Shown one piece after another: positions 54,588 through 63,698 of a stretch of DNA of 64,000 bases (positions within the stretch are counted from its first letter, which is position 1; each line of letters starts with the position of its first letter). Below the pieces are notes generated by a model, which was given only the letters and a program-made list of their open reading frames with translations, had not been told where the DNA came from and made no database searches. The DNA lies in contig JAWKSZ010000021.1 in NCBI GenBank assembly GCA_041402045.1, forward strand, positions 1-64,000, in the 5' to 3' direction. The position numbers and the translations under genes are program-made. Source of the stretch: JAGQRJ01 sp041402045. Its GTDB lineage: Bacteria > Planctomycetota > J058.

Positions 54588-55280
54588 CTACTGCATGAGG
54601 AACGCGCGGCGGTAGGCCGAGAGCTCCTCGGGGGTGACCTCGCCCTTGCGCTCGAGGGCGCGGTAGACGACCAGCGGCTCCTTTTGCACGCGCTCGGCGA
54701 GGGTCGTGGCGTGGCCGATCAGGGCGTCGAGCTTGCGCTGGATCACCCGGCGCAGGATCCGCTCCAGGGCCGAGGTCAGGGTGTGCAGCGCCTGGTTCTG
54801 CAGGCGGAAGCTCACGCTGCAGCGCACGTGCAGGCGCTCGGGGTCGTCGTCTCGTTTGCGAAAGCGCACGTCGATCACCCCGGTGCCGAGGACCTTGGGC
54901 GCCAGGGGCAGGTCCAGGTGCCCGCGGGCGATCACGAGGTGCTCGCCCTCGCCCCGGGGCGGCGCCTCGCAGCGCGCGAAGGCCCCGGCGCGGTCGTCGA
55001 TCGAGAACGTGCCCGGCTGCTCGAGGTCCTCGATCCGGTAGTCGGTCACCTCGAGGGCGCGCAGGGCCTTGGCCGCCAGCGGCAGCCGGCGCAGGAGGAA
55101 GCGGTAGGTGCGCGGCGCGCAGCGCACCCGCTCGCGCACGACCTCGCAGCGCACCGAGGGGTCGGAGGTGACCTGCTCCACCTCCGCCGCGAGCTCGGGG
55201 GAGAGCGGCGGGGGGTCCTCGGCCAGGGCCGGGAGGGCCAGGAGCGGGAGGAGCAGCGGGGAGAGCAGCCGCGAGCGCAT
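54588..55280 (-). CDS. Exported protein of unknown function
   Basis: 230 residues with signal peptide MRSRLLSPLLLPLLALPALA. The mature part is alpha/beta with CEVVRERVRCAPRTYRFLLR, RGHLDLPLAPKVLGTGVIDV and a C-terminal helix bundle (TSALERILRRVIQRKLDALI). Three Cys in the mature domain (CEVVRERVRC and a later CEAP) could form a disulfide. The pattern of hydrophobic beta strands recalls lipid-binding periplasmic domains, but no family is recognised. Confidence 0.55.
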   Translation of the reverse strand: MRSRLLSPLLLPLLALPALAEDPPPLSPELAAEVEQVTSDPSVRCEVVRERVRCAPRTYRFLLRRLPLAAKALRALEVTDYRIEDLEQPGTFSIDDRAGAFARCEAPPRGEGEHLVIARGHLDLPLAPKVLGTGVIDVRFRKRDDDPERLHVRCSVSFRLQNQALHTLTSALERILRRVIQRKLDALIGHATTLAERVQKEPLVVYRALERKGEVTPEELSAYRRAFLMQ

Positions 55281-55396
55281 GCCCGAGTATCGCAGCTCCG
55301 CGCGGGCTGCTCGGCTCGGGGTTCGGGGCTCTGCCAGCAAAGGACTTGCGCCGCGCCGTCGCCTCTCTGGGGCAGGGTGGAACCTTCTCCCTCGAG
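55281..55396. other. Divergent gap upstream of the RNA candidate
   Basis: 116 bases between the exported-protein start and the structured element at 55397. No gene and no clear -35/-10 pair are seen on either strand. Confidence 0.4.
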
Positions 55397-55516
55397 CGTC
55401 GTGTAGTGGGGCGGAAGGCGGCGCGGAGTTACGAACCATGCGCGCGGTCGTGTTCATTCGTCGCCAGGGTGGTGACGGCACGGCGTCCGGGTCGCCTTTC
55501 GATTCCCTACACGACG
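55397..55516 (+). ncRNA. Candidate 120-nt structured RNA
   Basis: A perfect 10-bp closing stem (55397-55406 with 55507-55516) encloses two further stems, GGCGGCG/CGTCGCC and GGTGAC/GTCGCC, giving a three-way junction. A canonical intrinsic terminator follows directly. Size and topology recall 5S rRNA, but the conserved 5S loop sequences are absent, so it is not called 5S. It might also be a riboregulator for the RING-like gene 90 bases downstream. Confidence 0.4.
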
Positions 55517-55553
55517 GGCACCCGCGACGACGTCACGGGTGCCCGTCTTCTTT
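55513..55553 (+). terminator. Canonical Rho-independent terminator
   Basis: A perfect 12-bp G+C-rich stem (55513-55524 with 55536-55547) is followed by TTCTTT. It overlaps the 3' end of the RNA candidate by four bases, so the terminator and closing stem could form alternatively. Confidence 0.8.
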
Positions 55554-55605
55554 GGGCCCTCGCGAACGGCGAGACCGCGCGCGCGGATCGGCTAAGATCG
55601 GGGGC

Positions 55606-55975
55606 GTGACGCGAACCTGCGCCCACTGCGACGAGCCCTCGGCACCTCCCGGATCGAGTGTCCCGGCTGCAAGACCTCATCCACGTGGAGTGCATGGGCG
55701 AGATCAAGTCCTGCAGCGCGCCGGGCTGCGAGGGGAACCTGGCCGACGTGCTGCGCCAGCGCTCGCTCTCGGTCGAGGGCGGCGCGGAGGGCTTCAGCCT
55801 CGTGCAGCGCTCGCTGGCGCTGGTCCTGATCATGGGCTGCCTGTTCGCGAGCTTCGCCCTGGTGGAGACGATCACCCCGCTCCACGGGCTGGGGGTGCTC
55901 GCGATCGCCGCGCTGACCTTCGTCGCGCTCAACCCCGAGCTGTGGACGTTCTTCGGCAGCAAGCGCGAGAGCTAG
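55606..55975 (+). CDS. Small membrane protein with prokaryotic-RING-like zinc domain, frameshifted
   Basis: About 122 residues when reassembled. Three frames together give CAHCDEP, then RIECPGCKT, then LIHVECMGEIKSCSAPGCEG, the CxxC...CxxC...HxxC...C pattern of prokaryotic RING-like domains. Two hydrophobic helices follow (LALVLIMGCLFASFALVE and GLGVLAIAALTFVALNP). GTG 55606 starts the first part, and the long frame continues to TAG at 55973-55975. Two one-base indels between 55640 and 55680 explain the breaks. A TAAGAT hexamer lies at 55592-55597. Function is unknown; a similar zinc domain occurs in the anti-sigma protein at 58481. Confidence 0.6.
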
Positions 55976-56566
55976 CTACTCGGCCGGCGCCAGCGCGTCC
56001 TGGCCCTCCACCGGCACGACCGCCCGCGGCTCCTCGGTCGGCTCGCGGTCGGGGCGGTAGCTGCGCAAGAACTCCTTGATCTGGCTGCGGTCCTCGATCG
56101 TCCAGTCGAACCAGTTCTCCTCGAGCTCCTCGATCGCGGCGGCGCTGGACCAGCCCTGGATCGCGATCCGATACAGCCCGACCATGGCGCCGGTGCGGTG
56201 GATCCCGCCCTGGCAGTGCATGGCGATCGGCCAGTTGGCGGGGTCGCGCACGAGGTCGAGGAACGCCTGGGTCACCTGCGGGGTCGGCCCGCTGCGCCCG
56301 CTCACCCGCAGGTGCACCCAGCGCGCGCCGACCTCGCGCACGCCGATCTGCTCCTCGCGATACCACTCCTCGTTGGGGTGCTGCCCGCGCAGGTTGATCA
56401 CGGTCTTGACCCCGTAGTCCTGCTTCAGGTCCTGGAGGTCGTCGGCGTCGGGCTGCGGGCAACGGATCAACACCACCTGCCCGCTCGGCGCGCGGTCGAC
56501 GACGGCGGTCGTCCCGCAGCCGGCGAGGAGGAGGAGCAGGGGCAGCGCGCGCAGGAGGTGGCTCAT
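55976..56566 (-). CDS. Dual-specificity/tyrosine phosphatase lipoprotein
   Basis: 196 residues. Lipoprotein signal HLLRALPLLLLLAGC. A cysteine-phosphatase domain has YGVKTVINLRGQHPNEEWY (the general-acid region near the start) and the P-loop IAMHCQGGIHRTGAMVGLYR, with nucleophile Cys near residue 116 and Arg at the end of HCxxGxHR. The acidic D/E before the P-loop lies in LVRDPANWP. The fold resembles Siw14/PFA-DSP-type phosphatases. A lipidated, extracytoplasmic phosphatase is unusual; its substrate is unknown. Confidence 0.82.
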   Translation of the reverse strand: MSHLLRALPLLLLLAGCGTTAVVDRAPSGQVVLIRCPQPDADDLQDLKQDYGVKTVINLRGQHPNEEWYREEQIGVREVGARWVHLRVSGRSGPTPQVTQAFLDLVRDPANWPIAMHCQGGIHRTGAMVGLYRIAIQGWSSAAAIEELEENWFDWTIEDRSQIKEFLRSYRPDREPTEEPRAVVPVEGQDALAPAE

Positions 56567-56601
56567 GCCCCAAGGGTAACGGCGTCCCCGAGAGATTGAA
56601 C

Positions 56602-56630
56602 GGAACCGGTACGAGCGCGAGACGTATACT
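56602..56630 (+). promoter_or_regulatory. Candidate ECF-type promoter
   Basis: GGAAC (56602-56606), 16 bases, CGTATA (56623-56628), the spacing of classic ECF promoters; TATACT (56625-56630) would also do as a sigma70 -10. It lies about 17 bases before the ATG at 56647. Confidence 0.4.
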
Positions 56631-56646
56631 CCAGCGTGGAGGCCGC

Positions 56647-57210
56647 ATGCTGCGCACCCTGACCCTCGCCTGCGCCCTGATCGCCCTCGTCCCCGCCGCC
56701 GCGCAAGAGCTCGACGAGGACCGCCTGCAGGAGCTGATCGAGCAGACCCTCGAGAGCGCGCGCAAGAAGCAGCTCGACCTCACCGACTACGCCGACCCCG
56801 CGCACAAGGAGCGCGCCCTCGAGGTGCGCAACCAGCTCGAGACCCGGCGCGTGTCGGTCGAGTTCGACAAGGAGGAGCCCCTCGAGGCCCTCGACTACCT
56901 GCGCGAGGTGGGCGGGCTGAACCTGGTGGTCAGCGCCAAGGCCCGCGAGCTCCTCAACGAGGAGGGCCTGACGGCCACGCTGCGGGTGAAGAAGGTCAAG
57001 CTGCGCAACGCGCTGGAGCTGATCCTCAAGGGGCTGCACGAGGACCTGGCCTACGGCTACCGCCTGGGCGTGCTCATGATCGTGCGCCGCGAGGAGTGGA
57101 AGACCGCCCACTACCTCGAGGTCTACGACGTGCGCGACCTGCTGCACAAGCCCAAGGACTTCCCGGCCCCGCCGCTGGCCCTGGGCGAGAACGGCGTCGA
57201 GACGCGCTAG
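56647..57210 (+). CDS. Exported STN-like protein
   Basis: 187 residues. Signal peptide MLRTLTLACALIALVPAAAQ, a charged helix, then a secretin/TonB short N-terminal-like domain: RRVSVEFDKEEPLEALDYLR, VGGLNLVVSAKARELL, LTATLRVKKVKLRNALELIL and YRLGVLMIVRREEW. The same pattern precedes the channel in the secretin at 35115, but no channel follows here. It is a stand-alone periplasmic module of unknown partner, possibly under ECF control. Confidence 0.68.
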   Translation: MLRTLTLACALIALVPAAAQELDEDRLQELIEQTLESARKKQLDLTDYADPAHKERALEVRNQLETRRVSVEFDKEEPLEALDYLREVGGLNLVVSAKARELLNEEGLTATLRVKKVKLRNALELILKGLHEDLAYGYRLGVLMIVRREEWKTAHYLEVYDVRDLLHKPKDFPAPPLALGENGVETR

Positions 57211-57220
57211 GCGCGAATCG

Positions 57221-57850
57221 CAGGGGTTGGGGCGGGGTTTCTCCCACAGGTGTTCGGCATGGCCTGCGCCCACGGGTGCGAATCGGCTGTGCCTCTCCAA
57301 TCCGGCGCGTGTGCCCTCACAGGGGTAGGGGCGGGGTTTACCCCCGCCCGCGGGCGTCGGCCCGCTTCCGCAAAGCGTAGGGGCGGGGCTCGTCCACAGG
57401 TGTTCAGCACGGTCTTCGCCACCGCGGCTTACAATGGCTGTGCCTCTCAATCGCGTGCCCTCACAGGGTAGGGGCGGGGTTTACCCCGCCCGCGGGCGTC
57501 GGCCCGCTTCCGCAAAGGGTAGGGGCGGGGCTTGTCCCACAGGTGTTCGGCACGGTCTTCGCCGTCGAGGCTCGAATCGGCTGTGCCTCTCAATCCGGCG
57601 CGTGTGCCCTCACAGGGGGTAGGGGCGGGGTTTATCCGGACAAGCCCCCGCCCCTACATTGTGTGAGAGCAACGCCACCGCGGAAGAGCTCCGCGCTGGC
57701 CAGCGCGCCACGCCTGGCCAGCGCGTGCCGAACACTCCTGGGATAAACCCGCCCTACCCCCGTGCTCGGGCGCACGGGACGGAGGGGATCTGCCGTTCGC
57801 ACCCGTGGGTGAAGGCCGTGCCGAAACACCTGTCGGGACGTCGACGTCGA
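57221..57850. repeat. G+C-rich dispersed repeat, three direct copies and an inverted partial copy
   Basis: Three direct copies with a period near 145 bases share GGCTGTGCCTCTC, GTGCCCTCACAGGGG, GTAGGGGCGGGGTTTA, a gggcgtcggcccgcttccg core and CCACAGGTGTTC. From about 57640 to 57850 the same words return in reverse complement (cccgcccctac, aacacctgt). No gene is seen; short reading frames here are repeat artefacts. Confidence 0.8.
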
Positions 57851-57924
57851 CTGGCGAACCGGCGTGTCGTTCAGGCAGGTCGAGTCCTCACGAGCACGCA
57901 TCTGACGCGGCGCGGGGTCGCCTG

Positions 57925-58431
57925 GTGGGTCCCATGCGGGCACGATCCCGCCTCGCGTCTCGCCCCGTGGGTCCGACACGGGCACGATCCCGCCTCGCGT
58001 CTCGCACCGTGGATCCGACGCGGGAACGATCCCGCCTCGCGTCTCGAACCAGTGGATCCGACGCGGGAACGACCCCATACACGTCTCGAACCGTGGGTCC
58101 CACCCGGGCTCGATCCCGCCGCGTCTCGAGCCGTGGGTCCCACAGGCACGAACCGACCTCGCGTCTCGCACCGTGGGTCGTTCCCACCCGGGCTCTCGAT
58201 CCACGCCTCGCGTCTCGCGCCGTGGGTGCTGGGCTCGATCCCGCCTCGCGTCTCGCGCTGTGGGTCCCACGGGCACGAACCGACCTCGCGTCTCGCGCCG
58301 TGGGTCCACCGGGCACGCACGCGCCGTGCTCGCGTCATGGGTCCCACGCGGGCGCGCCCCGCCACGCGTCTCGGCCCATGGGTCCCACGCGGGCACGCAC
58401 CCACGCCACGCGTCTCGGCCGCTCTGGGTCC
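57925..58431. repeat. Degenerate ~42-bp tandem array, about 12 units
   Basis: Units begin gtgg(g/a)tcc at 57925, 57967, 58009, 58052, 58093, 58133, 58173 and on, with periods of 40-43 bases and the core cgatcccgcctcgcgtctcg. Small length changes break any reading frame. With the previous repeat it fills a 1.27-kb gap holding no gene. Confidence 0.8.
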
Positions 58432-58480
58432 CGAAGGCACCCGAACCCGCCTTCGCGTCCGTCACGCCGCGACGGAAGCC

Positions 58481-61392
58481 CTACTCGACGCGCAGGAGCT
58501 CGACCGCCACGCCGCTCGGGCGTTGGTCGCGCACGATCCCGGGGAAGGTCTCGCGCGCCCGTGGGCGTCAACGGCGACCAGTGCTCGACAGCGCCCACCT
58601 TGCGCACACCACGTAGCGCAGCTCGACACGCCCGGGACCGCGGCGCGGCGGGGGCCGCGGGACTCGACGCCGCCGCCCTGGGCCTGGCCCAGGTTCCGCT
58701 TCAGCTCGGCCGGGGTCAGCGCTCCTCGGTGGCCTGGCCCACCCCGCGGGCGACCCTGGAGGTGCAAACGCGCGCGGTAGATCACGTCGTCGCCCTCGAC
58801 GCGCACGACCTCCCACTCCGCCTCGGCGTCGCCCTGGCGCCACACCCAGCGCTGCCCCGGGCGCACGTGGCTGAGGTCGAGGGTCGTGGGCGCGGGAGGC
58901 GGGGTGACGGCCTCGAGGGCCGCGAGGCCGCGGCGCGCGCGGCGGTTGTAGTAGTTGCCGAACTCGCGCTCGAGCTCGAGCAGCTCGCTCCACAGCGGCT
59001 CCGCCTCGGGGTCGGGGCCGAGCGTCGAGGCCTGGCCGTAGAGCTCGAGCACCCGCGACCAGTGAGCCAGGCGCGCGTCCCACACCGCGGCGATCGGGGT
59101 CCCCTGGGCGAGGTCGGCGAGCTGGCGCCCGAGCAGGATCGCCGAGTCGGCCTGCCCCTCGCGGTAGAGCCCCTCGCAGTGGACCTGCCCGTGGGCCAGG
59201 AGGAAGGCCAGGAGCTGCTCGGCCTCGACCCGCTGCGCCGAGCCGCGGGGCACGTCGCGCAGGATCTTGCCCGCGCGGGGGAAGTCGAGGACCTTGCGCC
59301 CGAGGACGACCTCCCGCGCCTCGGCGTAGGCCGCGTCGTGGAACGGCCGGCCCACGGGATCGACCGCGGGTTCAGGGACCTCGACCGGGGTCGCCCAGCG
59401 CGCACTGTAGAACTCCGCCTCGCCGGGCCCCGCGCGCGGTCGAGGGGGGAGCTCGCGGGTGGAGAAGGGCCGAATCCAGATCGAGGGGGTGCGCTCGCTC
59501 TGGCGCTGGAGCTCGAGCACGACCTCTCCGGAGACCAGAGGCAGCACCCGGGAGACCCGGCTCACCGCCGTGTGCAGGGTGTGCTCGACCTGAGGGCCGG
59601 GGTCGCCGACCTGGACCGTGTGCAGCGCCACGTTGTGCGGGCCGCTCTGGAGCACGAGCAGCTCGCGCGGCTCCTTCCAGGCCAGGGCCACCTGCAGGCC
59701 GTCCCCTCGATCGAGGAGCAGCTCGGGGGAGCGCACGCCCAGCTCCACGACCGACAGGACCAGGTCCTCGCCGCGACGGACCACGCCCGCCGCCGCGCTG
59801 GCCATGCCGAAGATCGCGACCGCGAGCAGCTCGTCCCGAGGGTCGGGGGGCTCGATCAACCAGGGCGCGGCCTCGAGGCGGTCCGGGGGCACGCCCCGGG
59901 CGAGGGCGCCCGCCAGCGCCTCGCGCTGCGCAGCGAGCGGCGCGTCGACCAAGGCCGCGAGGCCGTCGTCGAGCAGCGCGTCCGAGCCGAAGGGGCCGCC
60001 CTCGCGCACGGAGAGCGTGTGGATCCCGTCCGCGGCCACGGCCCACCACCCGCCCTCGGGGCGCGCGGCGAGGCTCACGCCGTCGCCCACCCAGCGCGGA
60101 GGGGAGAGCTCGCCCGCGCCCAGCAGGAACCACCCGCGCTCCCCACGCAGCAGCACGCGCCCGTGGAGGTCGAGGTCGAGGTCCCACGCGCCACCGAAGG
60201 ACTCAGGCAGCTGGCCCACCTGCGCCGCGCTGAAGCTCCCGAGCTGCAGCGTGAACACGTCGCGCCCCACGACCCACGCCGCCCGCGAGCCGTCCGCGGC
60301 CAGCGCCAGCGCCCGCGGCTCGCCCTCGAGCGACACCCCGCCCAGGGGTGTCCCCCCCGAGGCCAGGCGCACGCGGCCCCCGCGCACCTCCGCCCACACC
60401 GGGGCAGCGGCGGCGCGCGCCAGGGCCTGGTGCGCGTCGAGGCCGACCCCCAGGGTCGTGGTCAGCCCCGGGCGCTGGGCGTCGACGACGTAGGTCCCGT
60501 GGTGGAGCTCGTGGCCCGAGAGGGTGGCCAGGCGACCCAGGCGCTCCGGGTCTTGGGTGTAGAGGGTGGGCTCGGGGTCCCAGCGCAGGGCGAGCCCGAG
60601 CTCCCCCGCGAGCTCCGCGGCCAAGGCGGGCTCCTCGGGGTACGCCAGCTCCCGGGGCGGCAGGCGCAGGCGCCGCAGCGCCGCCTCCTGCTCGGGATCG
60701 AGGCGCACCTGGCCCCCCTGGGCGCGGAGCGCGTCGACCACCTCCCCCAGGGTCGCGTCGCTCCACTGCACGCCGTAGCGCTCGGGCGGATCCGGGGGAC
60801 GCGGCGAGGGGACAGGCTCGGGGAAGGCGCTCACGCCGACCGTCGTCGCCTGATACTCGCTGAACGCCGCGGCGGCGCCGCCCGCGACCACGAACACGCC
60901 CCAGCCCAGGCGGCGGCGCCAGCGCCGGGGGCGCGCCGGGGGCAGGGCCTGGGGCGCAGGGTCGGCCACGCCGGCGGCGCGCACGACCTGGGTCTCCCCG
61001 CAGCCCATGACGCTGCAGCGCCCGTGCTCGCGGAAGCAGTCGGGGTGGTGGGGCGCCAGGCACGAGGCGCAGTAGACGGTGCCGCCGCGCTCGAGGCCGT
61101 CGCGGCAGTAGGAGCAGGAGACCAGGATCACGTCGTCGGGGGCGGGGGCCACGGGCTCGGTCCCCGCGCGCTTGTGGCGCAGGGCCTCCTGGATCCCGCG
61201 CCAGGCGCTCGCCGGCGGCGCGACCGGGGGCGCGCTGAGGCAGGCGAGGTCCTGTGCGGCCTCGTCCAGGACCTGGCTGTCGGGGCACGAGGCGGCGTAG
61301 GCCTCGAACAGCGCGGCCTCGGACTCTTCGAGCGCGCCCAACAGGTGCGCGAGCGCGAGCTTGCCGAGGGCGTCGTCAGGGGTCGACTTCAT
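58481..61392 (-). CDS. Giant membrane anti-sigma-like protein with prokaryotic-RING domain, 3' end frameshifted
   Basis: About 970 residues. An N-terminal anti-sigma-like region (LLGALEESEAALFEAYAASC) is followed by a zinc domain near residues 91-128 (CSYCRDGLERGGTVYCASCL, then APHHPDCFREHGRCSVMGC). One membrane helix follows (GWGVFVVAGGAAAAFS, about 160-176) and then about 780 extracytoplasmic residues of mixed character. These include an STN-like segment (ATLGEVVDALRAQGGQVRLD) and beta strands suggesting a propeller. The stop of the sigma gene overlaps its start (ATGA). Near 58550-58680 the frame slips; reading through gives VELRYVVC and DQRPSGVAVELLRVE ending at 58481. Probably senses an envelope signal and controls the sigma factor. 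Confidence 0.72.
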
Positions 61393-61997
61393 GCCTCACC
61401 TCCGGCGCGGAGCTGGCACAGCTCCGCCTGCAGCCGCTGGGCGGCCGCCTTGACTCGGTTCTGGGCCGTCCGCGACGAGCACTGGGTCAGCTCGCCGATC
61501 TCGCGGAAGGTCATGTCCTGGTAGTGCCGCATGAGCAGGAGCGAGCGGTCGTCGGGGGTCAGCGCGCGCAGCGCGCGGTCGACCTGGGTCTGGCGCTCGC
61601 TCTCCTGGGCGACCTCCTCGATCTCCCCCGCGTCGCTGGCGACCGGGGACTCCTCCATGCGCTGCTCCTCGAGGCGCTTGACCTTGGCCTCGACGCGGTA
61701 GGCGTCGATCGCCACGTAGCGCGCGATCTGGAACAGCCAGCCCAGGAGCGGGCGCTGAGGGTCGAAGCGGTCGAGGCTCTTGTAGACGCGGAGGAAGGTC
61801 TCCTGCAGGGCCTCCTCGGCCAGGGCCCGGTCGTAGGTGACCTTGAGCAGGAAGCCGAACACGCGGTCGGCGTAGCGCCCGTAGAGGGCGGCGAACGCCT
61901 CGTCCTTCTTCTGCCCGGCGTCGAGGCAGAGCGCGACCAGCTCGCGGTCGGGGAGGCGGTCGCAGCCGCGGGCTGCGTCGGCGGGGGACGCGCTCAT
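61389..61997 (-). CDS. ECF-family RNA polymerase sigma factor
   Basis: 202 residues. Region 2 (DRALAEEALQETFLRVYKSL, LLGWLFQIARYVAIDAYRVE) and region 4 (MTFREIGELTQCSSRTAQNR) are typical of ECF sigmas. ATG 61997 has an AGGGGGG site upstream. The stop overlaps the ATG of the giant anti-sigma-like gene, so the pair is coupled. Its regulon is unknown; the candidate ECF promoter at 56602 is one possible target. Confidence 0.9.
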   Translation of the reverse strand: MSASPADAARGCDRLPDRELVALCLDAGQKKDEAFAALYGRYADRVFGFLLKVTYDRALAEEALQETFLRVYKSLDRFDPQRPLLGWLFQIARYVAIDAYRVEAKVKRLEEQRMEESPVASDAGEIEEVAQESERQTQVDRALRALTPDDRSLLLMRHYQDMTFREIGELTQCSSRTAQNRVKAAAQRLQAELCQLRAGGEA

Positions 61998-62164
61998 GCC
62001 GCCCCCCTGGCGTTCCACCCGTTCACAGGACCCAAACCACCCCCCTGCCCGTCCTGAACTACGGAGCCCACCCCGCCTTGCGAAACGGCGCCCGGCCCGG
62101 CACCAGTCTCTACGAAGGCAGGAACGAGCGCGAGGGTTGGCCTGGGAGAGGCGCGCCTAAGCCA

Positions 62165-63616
62165 CTACTGAGCCTGTGGTTCCGGCGCACGGCTGGTCCA
62201 GCGCAGGGCCTGGACCACGGCCTTGCCGCGGCCCCGGGTCAGCTCCGGGTGGGGCGAGAACACCACGACCCGGCCCTCGCCGTAGACCGTGGCCGCGGCG
62301 GCGACCTTCTCGGGCATGTTCCCGGGCGGGGCGTCCGCGGCGTGGACGTCGCTCTCGAACACGAGCAGGGGCGTCACCGGGGGGAGCTCGGGGTAGTCCC
62401 CGGGCGCGAGCAACGGCCCGTTGGCGTAGACGAGGAAGGTCGGGGGCTCGACCTCGGGCTCGAAGGCGCGGTAGGCGGCGCTGGGGAGCAGGCGCACGAT
62501 CACCCCCCCGCTGTCCCGCGGGATCCGGCGCCAGTGCTTGGTGTCCACGCAGCGCAGGGCGGTGATCCCCAGCCCGTAGCGCGTGGGTTCGCTGGCGGCG
62601 AGGTAGGCCCCGGCGCAGATCCCGAGGTAGCCCCCGCCGCCGCGCACGAAGGCGCGCACGCGCTCCTGGCCCTCGGGGGCCAAGGAGTTCGACTGCTTGG
62701 TCGCCGACCCGCCGGGGAACACGACCGCGGCGTAGTCCTCGAGGGCGCCGGCGCGCACGTCCTTGCCGTCGATCCGCCGCAGCCACAGCCGAGGATCGGC
62801 CCGGGCGTCCTGGATCACCGCCTCCACGCAGCCGTCAATGCTGCCCACGTCGTCGAACACCGCGACGGGGATCGCCCCGGGAGGCGGCTCGGGGGTCCGC
62901 GCGCTCACCCCCTGGCCCTCGCCGCCGGCCCAGCGCGCGAGCTCGGCGACCAGGCCCTGGGTCTCCGGGCGCGCCTGGGGCTGAACCCCCGAGAGCACCA
63001 CCCGCCCGCGGCCGTAGCTCGTGCCCAGGAGCGCGTGGGTCCCGGGCATGGCGCCGTTGCCGCCGTCCCGGGGCAGGTCGTGGGCGTAGCTCGCCCAGGG
63101 GGTGTAGGCGACCCGGCGGTGGCCCCCGGCGGGGGCGAACAGGGGGCCGTGGTCGTAGCGCGCGAGCTCGGGTAGCGCGTCGAGCGGGCTCTCCAGCGGC
63201 ACCAGCTCGACGTCGGCGGTGCCCCGGCCACGCCAGCCGCCGGAGTCCACGACCCGGGCGTCCGCGAGCTCGAGGACCCCGGTCTCCGCCGAGTAGCCCC
63301 GGGCGCCGAGGTAGGCCCCGGCCCCGATCCCCAGGTAGCCGCCGCCCTCGCGCACGAAGGTCGCCACCCGCTGCCCGCCGGCCTCGCCCAGGCCCTCGCC
63401 CAGGCGGTTCCCCGAGCCGCCGCCGACCACGAGCACGTCGACCTCGCCCAGCTCGGCGGTGGTCACCGGCGCCACGCTCAGCCCCGCCTCCTGGAGCAGC
63501 GCCTGCAGCGCCTGGGCGTCCTGGGCGTCGCTCCCGGGGCCCACGTAGACCCCGATCCGCAGCTCGTCGGCGGCGGCGAGGGCCGCGCAACACAGGATCG
63601 CCAGGAGCACGCGCAT
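62165..63616 (-). CDS. Exported protein with two BPL_N-type (class I glutamine-amidotransferase-like) domains
   Basis: 483 residues. Signal peptide MRVLLAILCCAALAAADELR, then two homologous domains (about 18-225 and 240-470) of the biotin-protein-ligase N-terminal type. The first has VDVLVVGGGSGNRLGEG and GGGYLGIGAGAYLG; the second has YAAVVFPGGSATKQSNS and GGGYLGICAGAYLA. The nucleophile elbow carries Cys near residue 335 in the second domain but Gly near residue 97 in the first. Both end with a (GRVVL/GRVVVFSPHPE)-type strand. Such domains occur in bacterial envelope proteins of unknown activity. Confidence 0.78.
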   Translation of the reverse strand: MRVLLAILCCAALAAADELRIGVYVGPGSDAQDAQALQALLQEAGLSVAPVTTAELGEVDVLVVGGGSGNRLGEGLGEAGGQRVATFVREGGGYLGIGAGAYLGARGYSAETGVLELADARVVDSGGWRGRGTADVELVPLESPLDALPELARYDHGPLFAPAGGHRRVAYTPWASYAHDLPRDGGNGAMPGTHALLGTSYGRGRVVLSGVQPQARPETQGLVAELARWAGGEGQGVSARTPEPPPGAIPVAVFDDVGSIDGCVEAVIQDARADPRLWLRRIDGKDVRAGALEDYAAVVFPGGSATKQSNSLAPEGQERVRAFVRGGGGYLGICAGAYLAASEPTRYGLGITALRCVDTKHWRRIPRDSGGVIVRLLPSAAYRAFEPEVEPPTFLVYANGPLLAPGDYPELPPVTPLLVFESDVHAADAPPGNMPEKVAAAATVYGEGRVVVFSPHPELTRGRGKAVVQALRWTSRAPEPQAQ

Positions 63617-63698
63617 AAAGGCCTCCCGCCCGGTGCCTGGAGGCTCGAGCGTCGTGAGCTTATCATGCCGCCGCTGGCGCCCTCTCCCTGGAGACCTC

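Noticed and set aside
55397..55516. 5S rRNA, suggested by 120-nt length and 10-bp closing stem
   Set aside because: The conserved 5S loop sequences (CCGAAC and GAGAGTAGG types) are absent and no 16S or 23S lies nearby.
57434..57746. Short open frames in the G+C repeat region
   Set aside because: They are translations of repeat units; no ribosome sites or conserved pattern.
57871..58440. Possible repeat protein encoded by the 42-bp array on the minus strand
   Set aside because: Unit lengths vary between 40 and 43 bases and break every frame; no start site is present.
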